This document shows, in pieces, positions 8,844-17,133 of a stretch of 64,000 bases of DNA. The first letter of the stretch is position 1. The number at the start of each line of letters is the position of its first letter. The translations under genes were made by a program, and so were the position numbers. The DNA comes from Pedobacter jejuensis (GTDB lineage Bacteria > Bacteroidota > Bacteroidia > Sphingobacteriales > Sphingobacteriaceae), in NCBI RefSeq assembly GCF_003725795.1, contig NZ_RBEE01000023.1, positions 372,001-436,000 of the forward strand, in the 5' to 3' direction. The notes under the pieces were generated by a model. That model did not search any database, was not told the origin of the DNA, and saw only the letters and a list, made by a program, of their open reading frames with translations.

Positions 8844-9884
8844 TTATTTATTTAAGGAAACTTTAAAAATTGTGGTTTGCGAATATAATTCTTCTGGTCG
8901 CAAAATTGTTGATGGGAATTCGGCAATATTTATTGCGTTTGGATGATGCTGCGTTTCAATGCAAAAAGCTTCAAACGCTCCATAATCCCTTCCTCCTTTT
9001 CCGTTTTTAACTTTTAAATATTTCGAGGTATATAAGTGCGCTACTGGTTCTGTTGTATAAACACTTAAAACGAGTCCGCTTTCTTTTTCGATTGTTTTGC
9101 TAGCTAATGATAAATCTCCGTAAATTTTATCCAGTACAAAAGTTTGGTCGTAACCTTCTTCAGGGTTCCAATCCTGTGAAATTTCTTTCAACTCCGTAAA
9201 ATCTAATGGGCTATCTTTTACAGTTATCAACTTGCCAGTAACACAATAATTTTCATCCTGTTCCAAATATTTTGATGCAAAAATTTGTAGCTCATGTTTA
9301 CCGATATTTCCACCGTTTGCGGCTAAGTTGAAGTAGCTATGATGAGTTAAATTAACTGCGGTAGCTTTATCGGTTTCTCCTTCATAGCTTAAAATCAGTT
9401 CGTCATTTTCTGTTAATTCAAAGGTCAAACCAATAATTAAGTTTCCAGGAAATCCCTCTTCGCCATCAACACTTTCATATTCAAGCGTAACAAAAGTATC
9501 GCCTTCTTCCACAATATCCCAAACCTTCTTATCAAAGCCTATAATACCACCATGTAAACAATCCGGTCCATTATTTTTTGCCAATTGATAGTTTACATCA
9601 TCAATATTAAAAGCAGCATTTTTGATTCGGTTTGCATATCTGCCAATCACAGCGCCTATGTGTGGGTTGTTTTCCAAATATTCTTCATCCAAATACTGCT
9701 CAACATCATCAAAGCCTAAAACAATATCTTGTAAATTGCCATTGATATTTTTAACTATAAATTTATTGATTATCGCACCATAAGTAAATATCTCTACAAA
9801 TGTGCCTTTAGTATTGGTTAAATGGATAGCGATAACTTCTTCGCCATTAATAATTTTTCCTGTAGGTATTTGCTGAACGCTCAT
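8844..9884 (-). CDS. galM: Aldose 1-epimerase (galactose mutarotase)
   Basis: Interconverts the alpha and beta anomers of galactose and glucose, feeding the Leloir pathway. The 346-residue length is typical. Visible marks are the catalytic-histidine segment NRIKNAAFNIDDVNYQLAKN with the following GPDCLHGG, the TAVNLTHHSYFNLA block with the second histidine, the substrate aspartate in GYDQTFVLD and the C-terminal FCIETQHHPNAIN with the catalytic glutamate. No signal peptide is present, so it is cytosolic. It is divergent from galK, 64 bases apart, which fits a shared galactose-use locus. DUF1398 follows two bases downstream. Confidence 0.93.
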   Translation of the reverse strand: MSVQQIPTGKIINGEEVIAIHLTNTKGTFVEIFTYGAIINKFIVKNINGNLQDIVLGFDDVEQYLDEEYLENNPHIGAVIGRYANRIKNAAFNIDDVNYQLAKNNGPDCLHGGIIGFDKKVWDIVEEGDTFVTLEYESVDGEEGFPGNLIIGLTFELTENDELILSYEGETDKATAVNLTHHSYFNLAANGGNIGKHELQIFASKYLEQDENYCVTGKLITVKDSPLDFTELKEISQDWNPEEGYDQTFVLDKIYGDLSLASKTIEKESGLVLSVYTTEPVAHLYTSKYLKVKNGKGGRDYGAFEAFCIETQHHPNAINIAEFPSTILRPEELYSQTTIFKVSLNK

Positions 9885-9915
9885 AAATTGTAACTTAGGA
9901 CCTTTGTTTCCAAAA

Positions 9916-9948
9916 CAAACATAACATTATTTAAATATTTTCTACCAA
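9916..9948 (-). promoter_or_regulatory. Putative galM promoter
   Basis: On the minus strand a TTG at 9948-9946 is followed after 22 bases by TATGTTTG at 9923-9916, matching the -33/-7 layout TTG-N(about 19-22)-TAnnTTTG. It would give a leader of about 28 bases for galM. The -33 copy touches the galK start codon, so the two divergent genes would share this 64-base region. Confidence 0.45.
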
Positions 9949-11100
9949 ATGAAGATTAAACTTGAAGAAAAATTTGCCGAGCAATACCATAAAAATGCTG
10001 ATGCAGTATATTTTACGCCGGGGCGTGTTAACCTAATTGGCGAGCATATTGATTATAACGGCGGCTTGGTTATGCCTTGTGCAATTACATTAGGTACATG
10101 GCTTGTTATTGCACCGAATTCCGAAAATAAATTAAGGTTTAAAAGTTTAAATTTTGAGGCTCAAACTGAGGTAGAGAGCAATCAAATCTACACAAAAAAT
10201 GGTAGTTTGTGGGCTAATTATCCAATTGGTGTTATTAATGAATTTATTAATGACGGTAAGGAAATACCTGGAATGGATTTTCTTTACTTCGGCAATATTC
10301 CAATCGGTTCGGGGCTTTCTTCTTCAGCATCTATAGAAATTGCAACTGCTTTTGCGCTGAACGATTACCTTAATTTGGGTTATGATAATCTGGAATTGGT
10401 AAAAATTGCCAAACGAGTTGAAAACGACTTTATTGGATTAAATTCTGGTATAATGGATCAATTTGCTGTTGCCTTTGGAGAAAAGGATAAGGCAATTGTA
10501 CTGGATTGCGAAACATTAAAATATAAAATGGTTGATGTTGATTTGGGAAATTATGTGCTTGCAATTATCAACACAAAAAAACCTAGAGAACTTGCAGATT
10601 CAAAGTATAATGAGCGTGTTGAAGAATGCAAAACCGCTTTAAACTTACTTAATGAAGAAATAAAATTAAATAATCTTTGCGAATTAACTGCGGAAAAATT
10701 TGCTTTACACAATCATTTAATTAAGGATGAAACCATTCTTAATCGTGCCACACACGTTGTTAAAGAAAATGGTCGTGTTCACTTAGCAGCGAAAGCCTTA
10801 AATGCTGGTCAGTTAGAAGAATTTGGGCGGTTAATGTATGCTTCTCATCAATCACTAAAAGAATTGTACGAAGTTAGTGGAAAAGAGCTAGATGCTGTTG
10901 TTGATTTTTGTTCGGATTACGAACATGTTATTGGAGCTCGAATGACAGGCGCAGGCTTTGGTGGATGTGCAATTGCACTTCTTGAAAAAGGTTATGAAGA
11001 AGATTTTGCAAAGCATTTAACCGATTATTACGTTGATAAAATAGGTTATCCCGCAGAAATTTATGTTAGCGAAATTGGCAACGGACCAATAAAACTTTAA
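9949..11100 (+). CDS. galK: Galactokinase
   Basis: Phosphorylates alpha-D-galactose with ATP to galactose-1-phosphate, the committing step of the Leloir pathway. It is a GHMP kinase of 383 residues. It has the galactokinase signature GRVNLIGEHIDYNGG at about residues 25-39, the GHMP ATP-binding loop PIGSGLSSSASIE near 122, the catalytic aspartate in NSGIMDQFA and the C-terminal motif GARMTGAGFGGCAIA. A terminator follows at 11118-11159. It pairs with the divergent galM; galT and galE are not in this window. Confidence 0.95.
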   Translation: MKIKLEEKFAEQYHKNADAVYFTPGRVNLIGEHIDYNGGLVMPCAITLGTWLVIAPNSENKLRFKSLNFEAQTEVESNQIYTKNGSLWANYPIGVINEFINDGKEIPGMDFLYFGNIPIGSGLSSSASIEIATAFALNDYLNLGYDNLELVKIAKRVENDFIGLNSGIMDQFAVAFGEKDKAIVLDCETLKYKMVDVDLGNYVLAIINTKKPRELADSKYNERVEECKTALNLLNEEIKLNNLCELTAEKFALHNHLIKDETILNRATHVVKENGRVHLAAKALNAGQLEEFGRLMYASHQSLKELYEVSGKELDAVVDFCSDYEHVIGARMTGAGFGGCAIALLEKGYEEDFAKHLTDYYVDKIGYPAEIYVSEIGNGPIKL

Positions 11101-11117
11101 TTACAATATATAGTAGC

Positions 11118-11159
11118 AAAACACGGAATATATAGATTTTCTAAATATTCCGTGTTTTT
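11118..11159 (+). terminator. Rho-independent terminator after galK
   Basis: A 14-base-pair perfect stem (AAAACACGGAATAT at 11118-11131 with its complement at 11145-11158) and a 13-base loop end in a run of T, 18 bases after the galK stop. Confidence 0.8.
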
Positions 11160-11193
11160 AACATTTAATTGAAAGCCATTTCGGTTACTGATA

Positions 11194-11724
11194 ATGAAAA
11201 AATTAACCTTAGATGATTTGAATCGTGCTGATCTTGCAGCATTTAAAGCCCAGGAAAAATTGCCTGTTGTAGCGGTTTTAGATAATGTTAGAAGCATGCA
11301 CAATGTAGGTTCGATATTTAGAACTGCCGATGGATTTGCTTTGGAAAAAGTTATTTTATGCGGCATCACTGCCCAACCACCGCATCGGGAAATTGAGAAA
11401 ACTGCATTAGGTGCAACACAATCGGTAGATTGGATGCATTATGAAAGCACCTTAAAGGCTATAGATGAATTGAGGACTGATGGTTATGAAATTGTAGCTA
11501 TAGAACAAGCTGAAAATAGCACCATGTTAAACACTTTTACACCAAGTGCTACAAAAAAATACGCTTTAATATTTGGGAATGAAGTTGACGGAGTAAGTGA
11601 TGAAGTGATGGCAAAAATAGATGAATGCATCGAAATTCCTCAATTCGGAACCAAACATTCTTTCAATATTGTAATCTCTGCCGGCATAGTTTTCTGGGAT
11701 TTCTTTGCCAAACTAAGACTGTAA
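11194..11724 (+). CDS. SpoU/TrmH-family RNA methyltransferase
   Basis: A 176-residue 2'-O-ribose methyltransferase of the SPOUT class acting on tRNA or rRNA with S-adenosylmethionine. Motif 1 is in LDNVRSMHNVGSIFRTADGF with the catalytic arginine, motif 2 is LIFGNEVDGVS and motif 3 is PQFGTKHSFNIVISAGIVFW. The usual motif 3 reads HSLNVSVA; here the segment is HSFNIVISA, a modest deviation. The short length without an N-terminal RNA-binding domain is like TrmL or TrmH cores. It is a single-gene unit between the galK terminator and the ompA-like gene. The target nucleotide cannot be called. Confidence 0.86.
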   Translation: MKKLTLDDLNRADLAAFKAQEKLPVVAVLDNVRSMHNVGSIFRTADGFALEKVILCGITAQPPHREIEKTALGATQSVDWMHYESTLKAIDELRTDGYEIVAIEQAENSTMLNTFTPSATKKYALIFGNEVDGVSDEVMAKIDECIEIPQFGTKHSFNIVISAGIVFWDFFAKLRL

Positions 11725-11879
11725 ATATCCCCTACATTAGGAAATCTTATGTATAGATAGTGTTATTTGTACACTATAGTATACACATAATTATGTAATA
11801 ATATCCCTTTGGTAACATTTTTGAAATATTTATTTTAATATCTAATCTATTGATTATATGACAATTGCAAGCTGAGATA

Positions 11880-11887
11880 TATTTTTG
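11880..11887 (+). promoter_or_regulatory. Possible -7 box of the OmpA-like gene
   Basis: TATTTTTG matches TAnnTTTG and would leave a leader of about 70 bases. The nearest TTG elements are at unsuitable distances (12 or 27 bases), so this is only a candidate. Confidence 0.3.
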
Positions 11888-11964
11888 GCAAGATATTTTC
11901 TAATGGGAGGCAAAACAGATTTGAAAAAAAGCTGTTATGGATATAATTACAAATTAATAATAAA

Positions 11965-13248
11965 ATGAATTCGAAATTTACAAAATCAACTATGTTGGTT
12001 GCCTTATTAGGCTTATCTACACAATTGTTTGCACAAGAAACTCCTACCACTTCTGGTAGGTTCGGTAAACAACCATTAAGAACTTGGAGCATTGGTGCTC
12101 AAGGTGGTATCTTCAGCCAAAACACTATTTTAGGTGGTGGAAGCGTAAAAGCTGATGAATTTAAAAGTATTGGTTATGGTGCTTTCGTTAAAAAGCAAAT
12201 TTTACCTGCTTTAGGTTTACAAGCTGATTTCTTACGTGGTGAAATCAAAACTTTAAACAGTAACAGTACAATTTTACAAACTAACAGCATCAACTGGGCT
12301 GGATCATTAACAGCAGTTTTAAACATTGCTAACTTCAGCTTAAATACTGAAAATGCAGTTTTAATTCCATACATTAAAGCAGGTGCTGGTTACATGTCTT
12401 CTGATTCTCAAGTAGGAAACGTTCAGGCTTTCCAAGACAGAGAAGGTTGGTACATCCCAACTGGAGTTGGATTTAAATTTGGTGTATCTAAAGGAATCAA
12501 TATCGATTTAGGCTATGATATCAACTTCATCAAATCTTCTCCAACTGTTAAAAGTGCTTATTTAGAAAGCAGATATTCTTATTCTCACGTAGGTTTAGAA
12601 TTTGCTTTGGGTAACAAAGAAAACTCTCAATTGCAAAACTACAGCGCTGTTGCAGATTTACGCAAACAAAGTGCTGAAGAAAGTGCTGAATTAAGAAGAG
12701 CATTATCTACTGCTGAGCAAAATGCTGCTAGAGACAGAGAACAATATGCTAAAGACTTAGCTGATGATGATAACGACGGTGTTGCAAATAAATTTGACAA
12801 ATGCCCAGGTACTCCATCAGGTACAGTTGTAGATGGTTCTGGTTGTCCATTAGCTGCTCCAACTACTAAAGTAATTAAAGAAACTACTGTAATTACAGAA
12901 GCTGACCGTAAAGTAGTAAAAGATGCGATTTCTAATTTAGAATTCGATTTAGGTAAATCTACATTACGTGCTAAATCTTACGCTACTTTAAATAGAGTTG
13001 CTAACTTATTAGTAGAGAAAAACTTTAGCTTAAAATTAGCTGGTCACACAGATAATACTGGTGGTAGAGAATTGAATTTAAGTTTATCTAAAGATAGAGC
13101 CGAAGCTGTAAAAGCTTATTTAGTTTCTCAAGGTGCAAATGCATCAAGAATTGAAGCTACAGGTTACGGACCTGACCAACCAATTGCTACTAACAAAACT
13201 GCAGCTGGTCGTCAAGAAAACCGTCGTGTAGAATTTACATTATACTAG
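11965..13248 (+). CDS. OmpA-family outer membrane protein with TSP3 linker
   Basis: An abundant-type outer membrane protein of 427 residues that tethers the outer membrane to peptidoglycan. It has a signal peptide (about 1-23, ending QLFAQ) and an eight-strand-like beta-barrel region (about 35-215). A charged coiled linker follows (SAEESAELRRALSTAEQNA), then one calcium-binding thrombospondin type 3 repeat (DDDNDGVANKFDKCPGTP). The C-terminal OmpA domain (about 315-427) has the peptidoglycan-binding AGHTDNTGGRELNLSLSKDR segment and ends in RRVEFTLY. Codon choice is unusually uniform (repeated GGT, GCT, TTA), consistent with high expression. A strong terminator follows. Confidence 0.92.
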   Translation: MNSKFTKSTMLVALLGLSTQLFAQETPTTSGRFGKQPLRTWSIGAQGGIFSQNTILGGGSVKADEFKSIGYGAFVKKQILPALGLQADFLRGEIKTLNSNSTILQTNSINWAGSLTAVLNIANFSLNTENAVLIPYIKAGAGYMSSDSQVGNVQAFQDREGWYIPTGVGFKFGVSKGINIDLGYDINFIKSSPTVKSAYLESRYSYSHVGLEFALGNKENSQLQNYSAVADLRKQSAEESAELRRALSTAEQNAARDREQYAKDLADDDNDGVANKFDKCPGTPSGTVVDGSGCPLAAPTTKVIKETTVITEADRKVVKDAISNLEFDLGKSTLRAKSYATLNRVANLLVEKNFSLKLAGHTDNTGGRELNLSLSKDRAEAVKAYLVSQGANASRIEATGYGPDQPIATNKTAAGRQENRRVEFTLY

Positions 13249-13273
13249 TAGGTAAATAACTAATTAGAAAAAA

Positions 13274-13306
13274 GTTCTCAGATTTAATTCTGAGAACCTT
13301 TTTTTT
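13274..13306 (+). terminator. Rho-independent terminator after ompA-like gene
   Basis: GTTCTCAG at 13274-13281 pairs with CTGAGAAC at 13290-13297, followed by eight T. It lies 25 bases after the stop. Confidence 0.85.
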
Positions 13307-13432
13307 GTCATAGTATTTTGCTGTTGAATTAATCTACTGACCCAACATTAGAAATGTTAGTTAAGCATATTATTAACTGAGTTCGATTATTATTTTCCTC
13401 AACATTATTGATAAGCTGTTTTTTTTAATTTA

Positions 13433-13504
13433 CGTCACCCTGAATTCATTTCAGGGTCTTTTTCGCAGGAAAGATGCTGAAATAAATTCAGAAAGACGTG
13501 TCAT
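13433..13504. repeat. REP-like intergenic inverted repeat, copy A
   Basis: Starts CGTCACCCTGAA and has an inner stem ACCCTGAA/TTCAGGGT (13437-13444 with 13450-13457). Its second half contains AGATGCTGAAATAAATTCAG (13472-13491) and it ends near GACGTGTCAT. The 20-base segment recurs exactly at 29704-29723 inside a similar element, so this is a dispersed family rather than a terminator. Confidence 0.65.
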
Positions 13505-13696
13505 ACAAACAATACGGCAATGAAGAGCAAAATATTAAATTTATGAATCGAACCAAGGTTATTAATAGCCAAACTCTGCTTACTTTATAAATCTCTCTTG
13601 AGAATGCCGTGGTAAAATTCAAATGTTCAGCTCTTCAATGTATTTTGTTTCCTGACAAACAAATAACTCTTGATTTTCAAATCAGGTAACAATAAA

Positions 13697-14995
13697 TTAA
13701 GATAAGCCCTTCTTATTTTTATACGTCATTTTAGCTTTAGTACCGGCGCTGTAATTATAGTTCTTTAAATTACTGGCCTTCTTTTCATGAAAAGCGGCGC
13801 CACGTTCCGATGCATCTTCATCCTCTTCGGTTTTCTTTTTCTTTGGTTTAGATGCGGCATCAACAATTTTCAAATCTTCAGGCAATTCCATCACATCCAT
13901 TCTTTGCCCAATCGCTTGCTCAATTTTCTTCACTTCAATCAGCTCAATATCAGTAGAAAAAGTTATGGCAACAACCTCTTCATCACCTTGTTTAACTATT
14001 CGTTGAATTAAAGTTTCTTTTTGCTCGGGTAATTCTAAATGAATAATAAAAGGAATGCCTTGAATATCTAAATCTTCTAGATTCTCATTGGCTACAATTA
14101 AAACTCTAGATTTAGGGTTGGCTTTGAAATCTTCAATATCATCATATCCTTTATCATCAAAAAACAAAGAGCGGTAAATGGTAAATTCTTCTTCGTTGGT
14201 ATGATTAAAGTTTTTATAAACCGTTTGAGCCGTTAAACGTGTATTTACGAAAACCACAACCTTATCAAAAAACTCCATATCATTCATCAATAATGTAAGC
14301 AGGTTAAGCTTAGTTCTAAAATTTGGCACCTGGTATAGCATCTGCTGATAAACTTCTGCTTGTTTTTCGCCGATTTCATCAACCTCAATTGTTGTGGTAG
14401 AATCTTTCATAAAAGGCGAAATCATCAAGTTCAGTTTCTCATGAATCAACTCTGTAAATACTACGTGTTGTGCTTTGTATGCACTATTGGCCAACTCAAC
14501 AACAGGAAGTTGTAAACCTTTTTTTACGATTAGTTCGGCGTTATCTACAATAAACAATTGAATTTTATTGGTGTTAAGGGCCAATTTTAAGTATAGTGCA
14601 CGGGCTCTATCTGGCACAGCGACAATAATATCGCAACCGTCGGTAATCTCATTCATCTGCGTATCAACCGCACCGCGACTATCAATGCCTAAAATTCTAA
14701 AAGTATTATTTCGGTTTAGTAATTTAAATTGTTCTAGAACATGGTCAACATGCTCTGCATCAGGCACTAAAATCAAAGCCCTAGGTGCCTCTTCAAAAGC
14801 ATATTTCAACTTCATTAAGGTAGCTAAAACATAAGTAGTTGTTTTTCCTGAACCCTCTGGTCCTACTGCTATCACATCCTGACCACCTAAAATACGCGAC
14901 ATTGTTTTGAGTTGGATTTCTTTTGGAGTTAAAAATCCTGCTTCAGTCATTGCCGCAACAAGTGGTTTGCTTAGTTTTAATTTATCTAAAGACAC
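13697..14995 (-). CDS. DEAD-box-like RNA helicase with degenerate motifs
   Basis: A 432-residue protein with the two-RecA-domain outline of DEAD-box helicases. The Q motif region (FLTPKEIQ, residues 21-28) and Walker A (GPEGSGKT, 45-52) are good. The other motifs have drifted: motif II reads DNAE (151-154) instead of DEAD, the SAT motif reads FTE, the PTREL position reads VPDAEH, and no HRxGRxxR motif VI is present. The C-terminus is a lysine-rich tail (KPKKKKTEEDE, then KNKKG). ATP hydrolysis and unwinding are therefore doubtful; it may act as an RNA-binding or regulatory protein. It is a single gene with long intergenic regions on both sides. Confidence 0.78.
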   Translation of the reverse strand: MSLDKLKLSKPLVAAMTEAGFLTPKEIQLKTMSRILGGQDVIAVGPEGSGKTTTYVLATLMKLKYAFEEAPRALILVPDAEHVDHVLEQFKLLNRNNTFRILGIDSRGAVDTQMNEITDGCDIIVAVPDRARALYLKLALNTNKIQLFIVDNAELIVKKGLQLPVVELANSAYKAQHVVFTELIHEKLNLMISPFMKDSTTTIEVDEIGEKQAEVYQQMLYQVPNFRTKLNLLTLLMNDMEFFDKVVVFVNTRLTAQTVYKNFNHTNEEEFTIYRSLFFDDKGYDDIEDFKANPKSRVLIVANENLEDLDIQGIPFIIHLELPEQKETLIQRIVKQGDEEVVAITFSTDIELIEVKKIEQAIGQRMDVMELPEDLKIVDAASKPKKKKTEEDEDASERGAAFHEKKASNLKNYNYSAGTKAKMTYKNKKGLS

Positions 14996-15284
14996 TGCTT
15001 AAATTTTAATGTTTAAAATGCAAATATCCTCAAAATAATTAGCTTTTAAGAAATTGAATTTTGAGGTTTGGACACGAGTGCCGCCAATTCTTAGATACTT
15101 CAGTGCTCCTACCCAATATGCCCGAATAAAAATCAGGCTCATTTCTATTAGATTTATTTAGCAATGTTTATTTTTTCATAGAAAAAACTACACTCCTAAA
15201 AAAAAGTAATCATCTGTAATACAGAAAATTATATATTAAATAAATATTTAACTACTAAATCTATAGATTTTATATACTTATTTA

Positions 15285-15292
15285 TATATTTG
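15285..15292 (+). promoter_or_regulatory. Candidate -7 box upstream of the tRNA-like unit
   Basis: TATATTTG fits TAnnTTTG and lies about 220 bases before the tRNA-like element. No TTG at a 17-23 base spacing was seen; the region is very AT-rich, so a chance match is possible. Confidence 0.3.
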
Positions 15293-15512
15293 CTCAACAT
15301 TTATCATTAACCAATAATATGTCAACCAATAAGTGCTAAAATCATGTCAATCTATTTTCAATATCCTAACATAAATGAGTATGAGAACTTAATTTATTTA
15401 ATTCAAACAGAAAACACTGAAATGCGAAACAATGATGTTGAAGATAGAATTAATCAGCAACATATTGAAGAATTTAAAAGATTTTTTAGCCTTAAAGCTT
15501 GTTTGATATTTT

Positions 15513-15583
15513 GGCCAGTTGACCGATTGGAAGGTTCAGGTTTCATAAACCTTTGCATAGTGGTTCGAATCCACTACTTTGCC
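15513..15583 (+). tRNA. tRNA-like element with CAT anticodon, imperfect acceptor stem
   Basis: The sequence folds as a cloverleaf. D arm: ACCG/AGGT with a GG-containing six-base loop. Anticodon arm: CAGGT/ACCTT with loop TTCATAA, placing CAT at 15544-15546. It has a five-base variable loop, and the T arm AGTGG/CCACT has the classic loop TTCGAAT at 15564-15570. The acceptor stem is weak: 5' GGCCAGT (15513-15519) against 3' ACTTTGCC (15576-15583) pairs as GGC/GCC and AGT/ACT with a one-by-two internal bulge. No CCA is encoded. It could be a divergent tRNA-Met or tRNA-Ile2, a decayed tRNA, or a tRNA remnant left by an integrative element. A tRNA covariance search would decide. Confidence 0.42.
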
Positions 15584-15612
15584 GCTAAGTGTTTTTTTTA
15601 AAATGCACTTAA

Positions 15613-15632
15613 CCTGATTCTGCTCAATCAGG
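15613..15632 (+). other. Perfect hairpin downstream of tRNA-like element
   Basis: CCTGATT (15613-15619) pairs with AATCAGG (15626-15632) around a six-base loop. There is no T-run, so it is not a standard terminator; it may be part of a structured transcript. Confidence 0.35.
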
Positions 15633-15670
15633 TAAGATTTGGTTATCTTATATTTGTTTTGTTGTTAGTG

Positions 15671-15704
15671 AAGGCTATCCGCGATGGATAGCCTTTTCTT
15701 TTTC
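15671..15704 (+). terminator. Strong Rho-independent terminator
   Basis: AAGGCTATCC (15671-15680) pairs perfectly with GGATAGCCTT (15686-15695) around a five-base loop, followed by TTCTTTTTC. It has no protein gene within 650 bases upstream on the plus strand, which implies an upstream RNA transcript. Confidence 0.75.
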
Positions 15705-15896
15705 TATCCTTTGCAAATATCTAGCTAAGAATTGATTAATTGATGTTGGCATGTCGGAGCAAAGAACATCAAAATGATATAATATTTCAGCTCTAAAATA
15801 TTTTTCTTAAAAATCTTAAAACATTTTATTTGCTTCTTGGTTACTTATATAATTCACATTATACTAATCTTTTACAGATTAATTTGTTTGGTTTAA

Positions 15897-15932
15897 AAAA
15901 GGGATTTATGGATATAAATCCCTTTTCTTTTA
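15897..15932 (+). terminator. Terminator-like hairpin before the S66 peptidase gene
   Basis: AAAAGGGATTTAT (15897-15909) pairs with ATAAATCCCTTTT (15914-15926) around a four-base loop, followed by a T-rich tract. Because of the symmetrical A and T flanks it could work in both directions. Confidence 0.6.
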
Positions 15933-15987
15933 CACCAAGTTTTTAAATCCTATATTCGTTCTGGTCAACATCAAATTCTAAATTTAG

Positions 15988-17010
15988 ATGAACAGAAAAC
16001 ATTTCCTTTCTTCATTTATTGCAGCAGCAACAGTCTTACCCACGTTTAAAAGTTTAGCACATTCTGTCGAAGATGAGCAATTTTCATTTAAAATCCCATC
16101 TTATTTAAACCCAGGAGATACAATAGGAATTACCAGTCCGGCTGGATACATTACATTAGAACAGGTACAGCCATCGATTTTACAGATGCAGAATTGGGGT
16201 TTCAATATTAAGATTGGTTCGACCATTGGCAAAAGAGACTTTACCTATGGCGGTACAGATACAGAGCGATTGAATGATTTTCAGGAGATGCTCGATGATC
16301 CTAATATTAAAGCAATAATGTGTGCTCGTGGTGGATATGGCTTCGTAAGAATTATTGAGCAACTGGACTTTACCGCTTTCAAACGTAATCCGAAATGGAT
16401 AATTGGTTTTAGCGATATTACCGTTTTGCATTGCCACCTGGCAAAGAATTATAGAATTGCCTCCATACATTCTAAAATGTGTAATAGTTTTCCAGATGAT
16501 TGGAGCAAAGCGGAACCCATACAAATTGAAACCATTTTATCGATAAAAAATGCTTTAGTTGGTGAACAAATGATTTATTCTGCGCCGAGCAATATTTACA
16601 ATCGCATAGGTAAGGCAAATGGAGTATTAGTTGGTGGTAATTTAAGCATTATTGAAACTTTGGCCGGAAGTGATTCTGATTTGGATACCAAAAATAAAAT
16701 TTTGTTTATCGAAGATACAGGCGAATACCTCTACAGTATCGACAGGATGTTGTGGAATTTAAAACGAAGTGGAAAACTAAAAAATTTAAAAGGCTTAATT
16801 GTAGGTGGTTTTAAAGTTAAACTCGATGATGTGGGTGAAGAATTTGGAAAATCAATCTATGATATTGTATTGGAAAAAGTTTCAACATACAACTACCCTA
16901 TTGCATTTGATTTTCCAGTTGGCCATCAACGAAATAATTTTGCTTTGAAGTGCGGTGTAAGTCATAATTTGGAAGTTGGTGCAAGTGGCACTACCTTAAC
17001 GGAAGTATAG
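15988..17010 (+). CDS. Exported LD-carboxypeptidase (peptidase S66)
   Basis: A serine carboxypeptidase of the S66 family, which trims D-alanine from murein tetrapeptides (LdcA) or cleaves related substrates. It is 340 residues with an N-terminal export signal (about 1-25, MNRKHFLSSF with a hydrophobic stretch to SLAHS). The substrate motif ARGGYG is at 113-118, and the nucleophile S142 lies in the elbow GFSDITVLH. A glutamate in FIEDTGEYLYSIDR and a histidine in FPVGHQRNNFALKCG complete the expected triad. Unlike cytosolic E. coli LdcA this one appears exported. It is preceded by a terminator-like hairpin and is a single gene. Confidence 0.88.
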   Translation: MNRKHFLSSFIAAATVLPTFKSLAHSVEDEQFSFKIPSYLNPGDTIGITSPAGYITLEQVQPSILQMQNWGFNIKIGSTIGKRDFTYGGTDTERLNDFQEMLDDPNIKAIMCARGGYGFVRIIEQLDFTAFKRNPKWIIGFSDITVLHCHLAKNYRIASIHSKMCNSFPDDWSKAEPIQIETILSIKNALVGEQMIYSAPSNIYNRIGKANGVLVGGNLSIIETLAGSDSDLDTKNKILFIEDTGEYLYSIDRMLWNLKRSGKLKNLKGLIVGGFKVKLDDVGEEFGKSIYDIVLEKVSTYNYPIAFDFPVGHQRNNFALKCGVSHNLEVGASGTTLTEV

Positions 17011-17108
17011 GTTTGTCCAAATTTATGATGCGAAGGATAACCTTAAGCGCCATCAAAGCTATTGCAAATAGAATGAGTACCACAATTAAAAGTTGATTAA
17101 TAATTTTG

Positions 17109-17116
17109 TATTTTTG
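17109..17116 (+). promoter_or_regulatory. Candidate -7 box for the toxin-antitoxin pair
   Basis: TATTTTTG matches TAnnTTTG 17 bases before the antitoxin ATG. The nearest upstream TTG is 13 bases away, shorter than usual. Confidence 0.35.
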
Positions 17117-17133
17117 ATTAATAAGAAAAGGTT

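Larger units (their letters stand above)
13249..13696. other. Intergenic region between ompA-like gene and DEAD-box gene
   Basis: These 448 bases hold the ompA-like terminator (13274-13306) and a REP-like inverted repeat (13433-13504). The rest is AT-rich with no open reading frame, promoter pair or RNA structure that I can support. Both flanking genes end here. Confidence 0.6.
14996..15987. other. Long non-coding region with tRNA-like element and terminators
   Basis: This stretch of 992 bases has no convincing protein gene. In order it holds an AT-rich part with nothing recognised (14996-15280), a TATATTTG box at 15285, a short reading frame 15344-15601, a tRNA-like cloverleaf at 15513-15583 (which the frame runs through), and a 7-bp perfect hairpin at 15613-15632. 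Two terminator-like hairpins follow at 15671 and 15897. The arrangement looks like a short RNA transcription unit of about 400 bases reading rightward. Confidence 0.5.

Noticed and set aside
13433..13504. CRISPR repeats
   Set aside because: The palindromic elements are single, differ from one another and have no regular spacer spacing.
15344..15601. 85-codon open frame upstream of and through the tRNA-like element
   Set aside because: The last third lies in the cloverleaf and the ending is not protein-like. The first 46 codons are possible but unsupported, so it was not listed as a gene.
15513..15700. tmRNA (ssrA) as explanation of the tRNA-like unit
   Set aside because: A proper anticodon arm is present and the GGGGC-type tmRNA 5' end and Ala-like acceptor are absent.
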